Source of the DNA: Candidatus Woesearchaeota archaeon
GTDB taxonomy: Archaea; Nanoarchaeota; Nanoarchaeia; Woesearchaeales; JAGVZT01
Direction of reading: 5' to 3'
Length of the DNA stretch: 64,000 bases
Assembly (NCBI GenBank): GCA_017608295.1
Contig: JAFCGF010000001.1
Location: 248,001 to 312,000 of the forward strand
Part shown: positions 27,109-35,520 of the stretch, in pieces
Layout: each line of letters begins with the position of its first letter
How positions within the stretch are numbered: the first letter of the stretch is position 1
Notes under the pieces: model-generated
Database searches by the model: none
What the model saw: only the letters and a program-made list of their open reading frames with translations
Told to the model about the DNA's origin: nothing
Made by a program: the position numbers and the translations under genes

Positions 27109-27509
27109 GCGACGACAGCATGCCTTCAATTGACCTCAGCGCACTGGAGCCCCTGCTCGGGAATAAAGTGCTTGCTCCGCTTATCTACAGCGCAGGAGCC
27201 CTCATAGTGATAGCTGCTGTGCTCGTCGCAGTCACGCCCCTCATCTCCTCGAGCGGATTCTCCCTCGCCTTTGCGATATTCTTTTACCTGATAGTGCCTG
27301 GCTACTGCATCCTGCTCAACTTCGAGTCACTCGATGGAATTGAGCGAGTGCTTCTGGGCATCCCGGTGAGCGTCGCTCTCCTGCCCATACTGCAGTATTT
27401 TCTTAACCAGATGGGAGTCCTCATCACCCTGGTGTCAACATCAGGTATTATTCTTGTAGTGAGCGGGGCAGCCCTGCTGGCATGGCACTTAACTAAAAAT
27501 AAAGACTGA
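27105..27509 (+). CDS. Small DUF1616-like membrane protein
   Basis: 134 residues with four predicted helices. The segment FYLIVPGYCILLNFESLDGIERVLLG (from about residue 60) carries the PGY...LDGIER pattern known from DUF1616 membrane proteins. It overlaps the preceding GT-C-like gene by ATGA, so the two are translationally coupled. A similar small protein (47549-47998, with LPGSVLMLYWSRRFGFAERA) accompanies the paralogous GT-C-like protein at 47961. I infer that it is a partner subunit of the large protein. Its activity is unknown. Confidence 0.65.
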   Translation: MSDDSMPSIDLSALEPLLGNKVLAPLIYSAGALIVIAAVLVAVTPLISSSGFSLAFAIFFYLIVPGYCILLNFESLDGIERVLLGIPVSVALLPILQYFLNQMGVLITLVSTSGIILVVSGAALLAWHLTKNKD

Positions 27510-27511
27510 GG

Positions 27512-28465
27512 TCAGCTCTTCTGTCTCTGCTCCTTGAGCCACTGGCGCGCATAGCCAAATGACATAAGGCCGTAGCCCAGGGCAGCAAGAGGGAGTATTC
27601 CTGGAAGGTACTTCTTCGGAGGCTTTGTGAAGAGGCTAAAGAAGCTCTTTGCCCTCAGCTTGGCGTACACTTTCCTTTCGCTCCCGTGCTTCTGGGTGAG
27701 GATAAAGGCGTACTTGCCCTTGCCGTTCATGCTTCTGATGTAGCGCTTAACAGAGGGCAGGGCCATGTGTGTTATCGTGAGTTCGGGATGGTAGCGTATC
27801 TTGTAGCCGAGTTTTCGCATACGTATCCCGACATCCTTGTCGTTTGTCTGCCGTAGGCGCTCGTCAAAGGGTCCCTTGAGCTTATCGAGGACAGATTTCC
27901 GCATGATGTTATTGCCTCCTGTCAAAGAGTTGGAGAAATTGTTCTCATCCACGAGGAACATTCTTCGAAAGCCGAGATTGCCCCCTGCAGGATAGCCCAT
28001 GTAGGAGATGCAGTCCGCGACATAGGTATCGTTTGGAATCCTGACGTCTCCTGCGATTGCAGCCACCCATCGCGGCTCGTGCCTGAATGCGTCCACTCCT
28101 CCAGATATCCAGTCTTTAGGTACGATGCAGTCATCATCTGTAAAGAAGATGAATTCTCCTTTTGTTGCAGCGACTCCTGTGTTCCGTGAGCCAGCGAGCC
28201 CCTTATTTGGGTTGTTCTGGATGAGCTTGACATTTTTCCTGCCTTTGGTCTTCCTCTTGACCAGTTCGATAGTCTTGTCTTTGCTGCAGTCGTCAACAAT
28301 CACGAGCTCCCATTTAGTGCTGGGATAATCCTGCTTGAGCATCGCGTCAAGTACAGGCCCTAAGCGTGTTTCTGCGTTGTATACACATAAGACCACTGAG
28401 GCATCGGGTTTCCTCGCGCTGGTTCTCTTCTTCTTCTTCTTCTTCTTCTTCTTCGCTGCCATCAT
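27512..28465 (-). CDS. GT2 family glycosyltransferase with poly-Lys N-terminus
   Basis: 317 residues (316 from the second ATG). After the start comes AA and a run of nine lysines encoded by a pure AAG repeat. The GT2 fold follows: SVVLCVYNAETRL, VIVDDCSKDKT and the metal site FFTDDDCIVP. TGGNNIMRK and RQTNDKDVGIRMRKLGY are typical acceptor-side blocks, and the C-terminus has a hydrophobic helix (LPGILPLAALGYGLMSFGYA). It overlaps the end of the rhodanese-radical SAM gene (ATGATG), so they form one operon. Likely an inner-face enzyme adding a sugar to a lipid-linked glycan; the donor is unknown. Confidence 0.85.
   Translation of the reverse strand: MMAAKKKKKKKKKRTSARKPDASVVLCVYNAETRLGPVLDAMLKQDYPSTKWELVIVDDCSKDKTIELVKRKTKGRKNVKLIQNNPNKGLAGSRNTGVAATKGEFIFFTDDDCIVPKDWISGGVDAFRHEPRWVAAIAGDVRIPNDTYVADCISYMGYPAGGNLGFRRMFLVDENNFSNSLTGGNNIMRKSVLDKLKGPFDERLRQTNDKDVGIRMRKLGYKIRYHPELTITHMALPSVKRYIRSMNGKGKYAFILTQKHGSERKVYAKLRAKSFFSLFTKPPKKYLPGILPLAALGYGLMSFGYARQWLKEQRQKS
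28427..28453 (-). repeat. Nine-unit AAG triplet repeat (poly-Lys codons)
   Basis: On the + strand this is (CTT)9, exactly 27 bases, inside the start of the GT2 gene at 27512-28465. All nine lysines use AAG, so the tract can gain or lose units without breaking the frame. Confidence 0.9.
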
Positions 28466-30282
28466 TTCTTCCTCAGGCTCGGGGCCTTACAGTTACAGAG
28501 CCAGTCATTGAACCGGTTCCTCAGGGCAAAGATAAGCGGCCTGTAGAAATAATAGGATAGATTTCCTCCCAGGACCTGCTTCACATGATACCACAGCACC
28601 TTTGGCTGGGTGTAGAATTCTGTGAGGAAGCGCTTCTGATAGTATTCAAGGTCTTCTTTTGTGAGTTCGTCTGTTGCGACAACGCTGTTTCCCCAGCGCT
28701 TGAAATCTCTCCAGTCCTTGCACAGAAGCTTCAGCCCCTCGTTCTCGACAGCCTGGTGGTACACCTCAGTTCCAGGATAAGGTGTGAGGATATTGCAACT
28801 CGCGCGCATGAGCTCAATCTTCTTCGCGAAGTTGATAGTATCCCTCACTGTCTCGTGGGTCTCATAGGGCAGCCCTACGATGAAGCTGCCACGCGGTTGG
28901 AGCCCCATATCATATATCATCGCGTAGAATTTTTCATAGGCATCATGCGTCGTGCCCTTTTTGATTTGCAGCAGTATCTCGGGATTTCCCGACTCGACGC
29001 CCATTGAGATCTCAGAAAGCCCGGCCTCCTGCATCTTCTCAAGCATCTCCCTGTCAGTTGTGTTTGCCCGGGTGTTGACATAGAGCTTGATGTGTTTATT
29101 CAGGCCCCGCCTGATGATCTCGTTGCACACCCCTAGCACGTGTTTCTTGTTGACCGTAAAGGTGTCGTCGAAGAACATGAAGAACCTGGCCCCGTAGTCA
29201 TTGAACGACCGCTCAATCTCATCGACCACTCTTTCAGGCCTTAGATAGCGCGGCTTCTTTGCGCGGTTGAAGCAGAATGTGCAGAGGAAGGGGCATCCGC
29301 GAGAGGACTCAATCGCGTCCATCCTGATAATTCCTTTTCCAGGTAGCACATAGTTGTAGTGAGTATAATCGACGAGATGCTTGGCGGGCATTGGAAGGTC
29401 GTTCATGTCCTCCACAGGCGGCATGCGCACGATGCGCTCGTCTTTTGGGAGGTTGTTTACTATGTGGAGCGCAGCCAGTTCTCCCTCGTCGCAGATGATG
29501 TAATCTATGCCTGGATTCTCTTCAAGAGTTTGCCTCGGCAGGGCAGAGACATGCGCTCCTCCCACCATAATGATTATTTTTGGATACTCTTTCTTCATCC
29601 TTTTCACAAGCTCCTGGACAAGGGGGAATTCAGGAGTCGTTGCTGTGAAGCCCACAATGTCCGGCTTTGTTGCGAGAATCTCCTTGTACAGTTCGTCAGG
29701 AGGGGCTGCTTTTGGCTCTGCGTCGATGACTTTTACCTCATGACCCTCGCGCTCAAGTACTGCTGCTATGTAGAGCAACCCCAGCGGCGGACGTATCTCG
29801 CGGTTCTTCGGGAGCTTGCCGAACACCTGGTACACATAAGAATAAGCTGGCCTGATAAGGGTGACGCGCCGCTTTGTGAATGTTTTCTGCTCAGGAACTT
29901 CTTTCCTTCCGCTGATAATGTCCCTGGCAAACTCGCGCTCCCATTCCTCAATACCTCCCCTGAGATACTTGAGGTTGGTGAAGCCTTTTTTCCTGAGAAT
30001 CTTTAGTGCTTCAATGCTCCGCTTGTCTGTCTGAGAGTAGAAGAGGGCTTTGGTGTCTTTCTTCAGGTGGTCTGTCTTCCCCTTCACGATGTCGCTCATG
30101 GGAAGATGCCGTGTGCCTACTATATGTGCGAGTTCCCATTCAGGGCGTGTTCTCACGTCGACAAAGAGGAATCTCTCTCCCTTGTTGCGCAGCCTGCGGA
30201 CTTCTCTCGGAGTGACTGAATCTCCTGTGTCCACCTTAGAATGTCGCCTCTGCCCCATCTCTTGCTGGTATACCTCATGCAT
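28462..30282 (-). CDS. Rhodanese-like / B12-binding / radical SAM fusion protein (F)
   Basis: 606 residues from the first ATG; a TATA-like TTATTTAAAT at 30283-30292 would instead favour the ATG at 30258 as a leaderless start. Residues about 18-118 form a rhodanese domain (FVDVRTRPEWELAHI, YLRGGIEEW). Its catalytic loop reads FYSQTDKRS: the active Cys is Ser (83) and the loop Gly is Asp, so sulfur transfer is unlikely. Then come a cobalamin-binding-type domain (VKVIDAEPKA, MVGGAHVSALPRQ) and a radical SAM barrel with SRGCPFLCTFC, DDTFTVNKK and GVESGNPEIL. The C-terminus resembles radical SAM A and G. It is co-transcribed with a GT2 enzyme. Substrate unknown. Confidence 0.85.
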   Translation of the reverse strand: MHEVYQQEMGQRRHSKVDTGDSVTPREVRRLRNKGERFLFVDVRTRPEWELAHIVGTRHLPMSDIVKGKTDHLKKDTKALFYSQTDKRSIEALKILRKKGFTNLKYLRGGIEEWEREFARDIISGRKEVPEQKTFTKRRVTLIRPAYSYVYQVFGKLPKNREIRPPLGLLYIAAVLEREGHEVKVIDAEPKAAPPDELYKEILATKPDIVGFTATTPEFPLVQELVKRMKKEYPKIIIMVGGAHVSALPRQTLEENPGIDYIICDEGELAALHIVNNLPKDERIVRMPPVEDMNDLPMPAKHLVDYTHYNYVLPGKGIIRMDAIESSRGCPFLCTFCFNRAKKPRYLRPERVVDEIERSFNDYGARFFMFFDDTFTVNKKHVLGVCNEIIRRGLNKHIKLYVNTRANTTDREMLEKMQEAGLSEISMGVESGNPEILLQIKKGTTHDAYEKFYAMIYDMGLQPRGSFIVGLPYETHETVRDTINFAKKIELMRASCNILTPYPGTEVYHQAVENEGLKLLCKDWRDFKRWGNSVVATDELTKEDLEYYQKRFLTEFYTQPKVLWYHVKQVLGGNLSYYFYRPLIFALRNRFNDWLCNCKAPSLRKK

Positions 30283-30294
30283 TTAAATAAATTG

Positions 30295-32187
30295 TCAGAA
30301 GAGGCTGTCGAAGCTGAGCCTCTTAGGGCTGATGATGGCGTCCTCGATGTGTATCTTGTGCCAGAGCGCGAGCGTGAGCAGGCTCCAGAACTGCTTCTTG
30401 TAGATTTTTCGCGAGGTCTGGTGCTGGCTGAGGATGCGTGATATTCTCTGCTTCCTGAAATATTCGGAGTTGAGCAGGGAAGACTGCTTGAACACAAGCT
30501 CTGCCTCATGCTTCAGCCCCGCCTCGAGCCAGTCGTTGATAGGCACTCCGAAGCCCTGCTTCTTTCTTTTGATGATTGAGCGTGGGACAATGCCCTTCAT
30601 CGCCCTCTTGAAGAGATATTTTTCAGTGCTACCCTTCATCTTCATGCTTGCCGGTAGGGAGAGTGCGAGTTCCACGTAACGATGGTCTAAAAAGGGAACC
30701 CTCATCTCAAGGGAGTGTGCCATGCTCACTCTGTCGCTCTTCACGAGGATGTCGTCAGGTAGCCAGTTTTCCAGGTCATAGGCCATCCACTGATGCAGGG
30801 GCGGCAGATTTTCTCCTGCATAGGGCTTCATGATGCCCTTGGGACTCCAGGTGATGTTCTCCTGCGCAGAATCTGTAAGGAGCTTCTCCTGCTCTTCTGG
30901 TGTGAATATGCCCAGTACTGAATACAGGCGCTCTGTGGGGGTGTTGGCCAGGACAAGCTTGCCCATGCGCCTGATGTAAGGGATGTCTGGCAGGAGCTTC
31001 ATTCCCTGTGATCCTGCGCTCTTGAACTGTTCTGGGAGGAAAGAGCCGATAGCATGGCCTGTGTTGAGCAGCCAGTGCCAGAAATACCCTCCGTGAAGCT
31101 CATCGTTTCCGTCTCCTGATAAAACAACAGTGACGTGCTTTCTGGTCTCCTGGCTCATCACATACGTTGGAAGCGCGGCAGGGTCTGCCATCAAGTCATC
31201 GACGTGCCACACGACCTTTGGTAGGATTGCTGTGGAGTCGAGCGCGACCTCAATTTCAGTGTGCTCAGTGCCGATTTCATCTGCGACAAGACGTGAGTTC
31301 TCGACCTCGCTGAAGCTTGCTTCGTCGAATCCGACAGAGAAGGTCTTCACTGGCAGCTCAGAATGCTTGGCCATGAGGGCGACCATCGCTGTTGAATCAA
31401 TTCCGCCTGAGAGAAACGCCCCTAAGGGGACATCAGCGAGCATTCTCATCCTCACAGAGTCTTCCAGGAGTTCGAGGACTTTCTTTGCTGCGTCGCGCTC
31501 TGTGAGCCCGCTCTTGGTCCAGATTGGAGCCCAGAATCGGTTTATGGTGAGCTTTTTTGGGTTCTTGATGTCTATAAGAAGGGTGTGGCCTGTTGGCAGC
31601 TTCCTGATGCCGCTGATAATTGTATCCTGGCCTGGGACGTATCTCAGGGTGAGATAGGCAGCGAGGGAGTTCCAGTCCATTTCTCTTTTGATTTCTGGAT
31701 GGAGAAGCAGTGACTTTATCTCTGATGAGAATGCGAAATTCTTTCCGTCGTGATAGTAGAATAGGGGATTGATGCCTAGTCTATCCCTCGCGAGGAAAAG
31801 CTGCTTCTTTCTCCTGTCGTAGATGCAGAAGGCGAATTGGCCGTTGAGCTTCTCTACGCATTTAGGTCCCCATTGTTTGTATGCCTTGAGGATGACTTCA
31901 GTATCGCTGTCTGACTTGAACCTGTGGCCTTTTTTTGTGAGGTCAGCACGGATGTCCTTGAAATTGTAAATCTCTCCGTTGAACACAATCCACCGCTGCT
32001 GGGTGCCGTCGTGCATGGGCATCCTCCCCTTCTCAGAGAGGTCGAGGATTGCGAGCCGAGTGCTGCCAAGCGTTGCGAAGGTGTCTGCGTACACTCCCTG
32101 TTGGTCAGGCCCTCGATGATGAAGGATGCGGTTCATCCGTGAGACTAATCTCTTGTCGGAGCCGAGGAATCCGTTTATGCCGCACAT
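30295..32187 (-). CDS. asnB: Asparagine synthase, glutamine-hydrolysing (AsnB type)
   Basis: 630 residues, the usual AsnB length. The nucleophilic Cys follows the initiator Met (MCGINGFLG). The glutaminase part has IFNGEIYNF and the DSDTEVIL block. The synthetase part has the ATP-binding PP-loop LSGGIDSTAM and FSEVENSRLVADEIGTEH. It follows radical SAM protein G by 5 nt, so they share an operon. AsnB makes asparagine from aspartate, glutamine and ATP. Members in surface-polysaccharide loci instead amidate uronic-acid carboxylates. The setting here makes sugar amidation plausible, but sequence alone cannot separate the two. Confidence 0.9.
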   Translation of the reverse strand: MCGINGFLGSDKRLVSRMNRILHHRGPDQQGVYADTFATLGSTRLAILDLSEKGRMPMHDGTQQRWIVFNGEIYNFKDIRADLTKKGHRFKSDSDTEVILKAYKQWGPKCVEKLNGQFAFCIYDRRKKQLFLARDRLGINPLFYYHDGKNFAFSSEIKSLLLHPEIKREMDWNSLAAYLTLRYVPGQDTIISGIRKLPTGHTLLIDIKNPKKLTINRFWAPIWTKSGLTERDAAKKVLELLEDSVRMRMLADVPLGAFLSGGIDSTAMVALMAKHSELPVKTFSVGFDEASFSEVENSRLVADEIGTEHTEIEVALDSTAILPKVVWHVDDLMADPAALPTYVMSQETRKHVTVVLSGDGNDELHGGYFWHWLLNTGHAIGSFLPEQFKSAGSQGMKLLPDIPYIRRMGKLVLANTPTERLYSVLGIFTPEEQEKLLTDSAQENITWSPKGIMKPYAGENLPPLHQWMAYDLENWLPDDILVKSDRVSMAHSLEMRVPFLDHRYVELALSLPASMKMKGSTEKYLFKRAMKGIVPRSIIKRKKQGFGVPINDWLEAGLKHEAELVFKQSSLLNSEYFRKQRISRILSQHQTSRKIYKKQFWSLLTLALWHKIHIEDAIISPKRLSFDSLF

Positions 32188-32192
32188 CGTCC

Positions 32193-33650
32193 CTACTCGT
32201 CGTCTTTCTCCAGGCCAAAGCCAAGCACCTGCGTGCCTGCCATCATGAGGCGGCGGAGCTCATCGAGATTCTTGACCTTTGACAGCCTTTCCAGAACGTA
32301 GCTTGGCCTGAAATAGAACTGCCTGTACGCCTTCTTGAGGTAGGACTCGAGTTCCACTGCGGAAAGGTCGGTGAAGTACTGGTTGAAAAATGCCTTCTCG
32401 TGGAGCATGCTCATATTAAGGCTGGAGCCGTCCTTGATTTCTGGATGGTGTTTTGCGACCTCGTCGAACATCTCGCTTCCTGCATAGGGAGTGCAGATGC
32501 CGAAGGTGACTGTAGATGGCCTTATCTTGAGGATGAACTTGATGGTCTGCTCAATGGTCTTTTTGGTCTCTCCAGGCATCCCGAGCATCATGTGGGCGTG
32601 GGTTTCTATGCTCTCTTCTCGGCAGAGCTTGAAGGTCTTTTCTGCCTGTGCGATTGTGGTGCCCTTGTTGACATTGTCGAGAATCTCCTGTACGCCAGAC
32701 TCGACACCGAACTTAATCATGTGGCAGCCAGCTTTTTTCATGTCTTTCAGGACATTTCTTGTTATGGTGTTGACCTTTCCGTTGGCAATCCAGGTGAGGT
32801 CTAAATCCTCCTCGTGCATCATCTTGTAGAGCTCACGGTTGCGCTTGCCGTAGATGGTGAATGTCTCGTCACGGAACCAGATCTCCTTGAATCCGAGGTC
32901 AACGAGGTATTTCATCTCAAGGAAGACATTTCCTGCTGAGCGGTAGGCGATGCGCTGCCCGTAGAACATCGGGACAGTGCAGAATGTGCACTTGCTTGGG
33001 CATGCCCTGCTGGTGACTGCGGTTGTATAGGGAATGCGCTTCGCTATAGGGTTAAAATAATCCACTCCTTCTGGAAGAAGGCTCCTGTCCGGGATGGGCA
33101 GGTCATCGAGGTTTGTTATCCAGGGATAGTCAGGGTTTGTCCTGACTGCTCCCCCCTCCCTGTAGGAGATGCCCCTGACGCGCTTCCAGCTGTCGTTGCC
33201 CTCATCGAGCGCATTGACAATGTCCCTGATGATAAAATCAGGCTCTTTTCGTACTGCGATGTCCAGGCTTTTCGCATGGGTGAGCGATGCCTGCGGGTAG
33301 AAGGTGACGTGTGAGCCGAACATGATTGTCTTGAGGTTGGGCTTGATGCGCTTCAACTCATCGACAAAGAGCGAGTCTTCTCGAAAGCTCATCGTGGAAG
33401 TGGAGAAAATGACTGTATCGTAGTCCTTGATGATACCTTTCACGTATTCCGCTGTTTTGAACTCCGCGCTTGCGTCTAACAGCCGGACGTCATGGCCGTG
33501 CTGTTTGAGAATAGTAGCTATATAAAGGAGGTTAGTGGGCGGTGCTTTCGCACCTGCTATGCGCTTTCCTTTGCACCAGCATCCGTAGATGAGGTCCCGC
33601 ACGACGTTTGAGGTTGATTCTGAAGGCGGGCTCAAGACGAGTACTCTCAT
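32193..33650 (-). CDS. B12-binding-domain radical SAM protein (G)
   Basis: About 485 residues from the ATG at 33650 (an in-frame GTG at 33659 adds three). Cobalamin-binding-type domain (VRLLDASAEFKT, FGSHVTFYPQA), radical SAM barrel with SRACPSKCTFC (the usual Gly is Ala, but all three cysteines are present), RDETFTIYGKRN and GVESGVQEIL. The C-terminus FYFRPSYVLERL matches proteins A and F. It is the first gene of an operon with asnB. The cysteine pattern predicts a 4Fe-4S cluster that cleaves SAM. Its role in the glycan pathway is inferred from position only. Confidence 0.85.
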   Translation of the reverse strand: MRVLVLSPPSESTSNVVRDLIYGCWCKGKRIAGAKAPPTNLLYIATILKQHGHDVRLLDASAEFKTAEYVKGIIKDYDTVIFSTSTMSFREDSLFVDELKRIKPNLKTIMFGSHVTFYPQASLTHAKSLDIAVRKEPDFIIRDIVNALDEGNDSWKRVRGISYREGGAVRTNPDYPWITNLDDLPIPDRSLLPEGVDYFNPIAKRIPYTTAVTSRACPSKCTFCTVPMFYGQRIAYRSAGNVFLEMKYLVDLGFKEIWFRDETFTIYGKRNRELYKMMHEEDLDLTWIANGKVNTITRNVLKDMKKAGCHMIKFGVESGVQEILDNVNKGTTIAQAEKTFKLCREESIETHAHMMLGMPGETKKTIEQTIKFILKIRPSTVTFGICTPYAGSEMFDEVAKHHPEIKDGSSLNMSMLHEKAFFNQYFTDLSAVELESYLKKAYRQFYFRPSYVLERLSKVKNLDELRRLMMAGTQVLGFGLEKDDE

Positions 33651-33690
33651 GGCTATCACACATTATTAGGGTGCTGTGAGGCGCCCCTCC

Positions 33691-33730
33691 TTTAAAAACT
33701 TTGGGCTTTTACCGCAGGAAAGAATAAATA
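33691..33730. promoter_or_regulatory. Divergent promoter region between radical SAM G and the FkbM gene
   Basis: A near-palindromic TTTAAAAA (33691-33698) can serve either strand. AATAAATA (33723-33730) has an A-rich BRE-like stretch upstream and sits about 27 nt before the ATG at 33754, so the FkbM message may be leaderless. Confidence 0.4.
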
Positions 33731-33753
33731 GCCCAGCAAGTCATCTGCAGTCG

Positions 33754-34560
33754 ATGTTTAAGCGTGCAAGGTATCTGGTGTCGCAGTTTGGGATGGTGAA
33801 ACTGTGGAAGTATCGTATTGCGCCGTTCCGGAGGTTCGGCCAGTTCCAGCAGGAATGGGGATTCATGCAGGCATTGTCGTTCTGCTCTTCGCTTCTCACG
33901 AAGAAAGGGGTGTTTGCTGTGAATCTGTCTGGATTGCAGGGCTCAGTGCGCATGCGCGTGGGCACGTCTGATGTCACGACGTTCATCAAGATATTCTTCA
34001 AGAAAGAATACGACTTCAAGCTTGATTTCGAGCCGAAGCTCATCATAGATGCAGGCGCCAATGTGGGCTACTCCTCTGTTTTTTTCGCGAGCAAATATCC
34101 TGACGCTGAGATAATCGCCATCGAGCCTGAGGACACGAATTTCGAGCTGCTTGAGCATAACTGCTCAGCATACCCTAATGTCAAGCTTCTCAAGGGAGGA
34201 TTATGGTCAAAGAGTGCCACATTGAGAATCCTAAACCTCGAGAAGGCAGACAAAGCAGGCTACATGGTTGAGGAAGCCAAGGAAGGGGAAGAGGGCGCGT
34301 TCCGTTCCTATACTGTGGGAGAATTGCTGAAGCAGTCAGAATACGATTTCATCGACATTCTCAAGATGGACATTGAGGGCGCTGAGAAGGAAGTGTTCTC
34401 TGTCAACGCGAAGGATTGGATTGGCAAAGTGAAAGCAATCTTCGTCGAGCTGCACGATTACATGATTCCAGGCTGTGAAGAGGCGCTGAATAGCGCTACA
34501 CGGGATATTGCATTTGAGCAAACACGCAAGGGCGAGAATGTCGCTCTTATCAAGGGTTGA
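33754..34560 (+). CDS. FkbM-family methyltransferase
   Basis: About 268 residues from the ATG at 33754; an in-frame GTG at 33676 lies upstream of the likely promoter elements. The SAM-binding fold has LIIDAGANVGYSSVFFA, IIAIEPEDTNFELLEHN and the FkbM signature DILKMDIEGAEKEVF followed by AIFVELHDYM. FkbM-type enzymes usually O-methylate sugars or polyketides and are common in surface-glycan loci. The gene converges with the GtrB-like GT2 gene, with an 11-nt overlap of their 3' ends. The acceptor is unknown. Confidence 0.85.
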   Translation: MFKRARYLVSQFGMVKLWKYRIAPFRRFGQFQQEWGFMQALSFCSSLLTKKGVFAVNLSGLQGSVRMRVGTSDVTTFIKIFFKKEYDFKLDFEPKLIIDAGANVGYSSVFFASKYPDAEIIAIEPEDTNFELLEHNCSAYPNVKLLKGGLWSKSATLRILNLEKADKAGYMVEEAKEGEEGAFRSYTVGELLKQSEYDFIDILKMDIEGAEKEVFSVNAKDWIGKVKAIFVELHDYMIPGCEEALNSATRDIAFEQTRKGENVALIKG

Positions 34561-35467
34561 CTTCTTCTTTGACGATATAATGCTGCTTAGAGCGTGTAGA
34601 GGTCATCATCTCAGTCAGAAGCCCGAGCGAGAAGAACTGCACCCCAACGACAAGCAGCAGGACTGCGAGGATTAGTATGGGTCGGTTGCCGATGCTCTGC
34701 CCTAGGAACTTGAGGTAAGCGACATACAGGCTCGCAAGCCCGCCGAAGAACATGCATCCAAGGCCAGGCCACACAAAGATGTGGAAGGGCTTACCTGAAT
34801 ATTTCATCCGGGCGCTCACCGTGATGAGATCCATGAAGCCGCTGAATAGCCGTGAGATGCCGTACTTGGTCTTTCCAAACTCCCGCGCGTGGTGTTCTAC
34901 AACAATCTCTCCGACGGAGAATCCGTGCCAGTGCGCGAGCGCGGGGATGTACCTGTGGAGCTCTCCATAGAGGTTTATGTGCTCAACCACCCTGCGCCGG
35001 TAGGCCTTGAAGCCGCAGTTGAAATCATGGATGCGCAGCCCAGTCAGCTTCCCGGTCAGCCAGTTGAAGAATTTTGACGGCACTCTTTTCCCAAGGGGGT
35101 CATGGCGTTTTTTCTTCCAGCCCGAGACCATATCATAGCCCTTGCTCAGCTCGTTGAGGAAACGAGGAATCTCTTTCGGGTCGTCCTGCAAGTCCCCGTC
35201 CATGGTGAATACTATATCTCCCTTGACCATAGAGAATGCTGCTGAGAGCGCTGCTGCCTTGCCAAAGTTCCTCTGGAAACTGATGAGCCGCACTGATCTG
35301 TCTCGCTCGATGAGCTCCTTCACTCTCTCTGCAGTGGCGTCTGTGCTCCCATCATCAATGAAGATAATTTCATGCTCTTCCTTGCCCAGAGCATCCTTGA
35401 GCCGCTTGTGGAGAGGGACAATAGTCTCTTCCTCGTTAAGCACCGGAACGACAATTGATATCAGCAT
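34550..35467 (-). CDS. GT2 polyprenyl-phosphate glycosyltransferase, GtrB/DPM1-like, with two TM helices
   Basis: About 305 residues from the ATG at 35467, with AAGGTG upstream; an in-frame GTG at 35476 is possible. GT2 fold: ISIVVPVLNEEETI, FIDDGSTDATAE, the metal site TMDGDLQDDP and DFNCGFKAYRRRV. Two C-terminal membrane helices (around VWPGLGCMFFGGLASLYVAY and ILAVLLLVVGVQFFSLGLL) are typical of GtrB and polyprenyl-phosphate sugar synthases. It charges a polyprenyl phosphate with one sugar on the inner face, which outer-face GT-C enzymes then use. It lies just downstream of the three STT3 genes but has its own TATA box. Confidence 0.9.
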   Translation of the reverse strand: MLISIVVPVLNEEETIVPLHKRLKDALGKEEHEIIFIDDGSTDATAERVKELIERDRSVRLISFQRNFGKAAALSAAFSMVKGDIVFTMDGDLQDDPKEIPRFLNELSKGYDMVSGWKKKRHDPLGKRVPSKFFNWLTGKLTGLRIHDFNCGFKAYRRRVVEHINLYGELHRYIPALAHWHGFSVGEIVVEHHAREFGKTKYGISRLFSGFMDLITVSARMKYSGKPFHIFVWPGLGCMFFGGLASLYVAYLKFLGQSIGNRPILILAVLLLVVGVQFFSLGLLTEMMTSTRSKQHYIVKEEVNP

Positions 35468-35504
35468 TCTATACACCTTGGTTTGTATTGGAATTCAAAT
35501 TCCC

Positions 35505-35511
35505 TTTATAT
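35505..35511 (-). promoter_or_regulatory. TATA box for the GtrB-like gene
   Basis: The minus strand reads GAGATATAAAGG. Predicted start of transcription near 35482 gives a 15-base leader that contains AAGGTG before the ATG at 35467. Confidence 0.5.
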
Positions 35512-35520
35512 CTCCTTCCC

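Noticed and set aside
29359..30006. 215-codon + strand frame
   Set aside because: Antisense of the conserved B12-binding region of radical SAM F; no start signal or domain.
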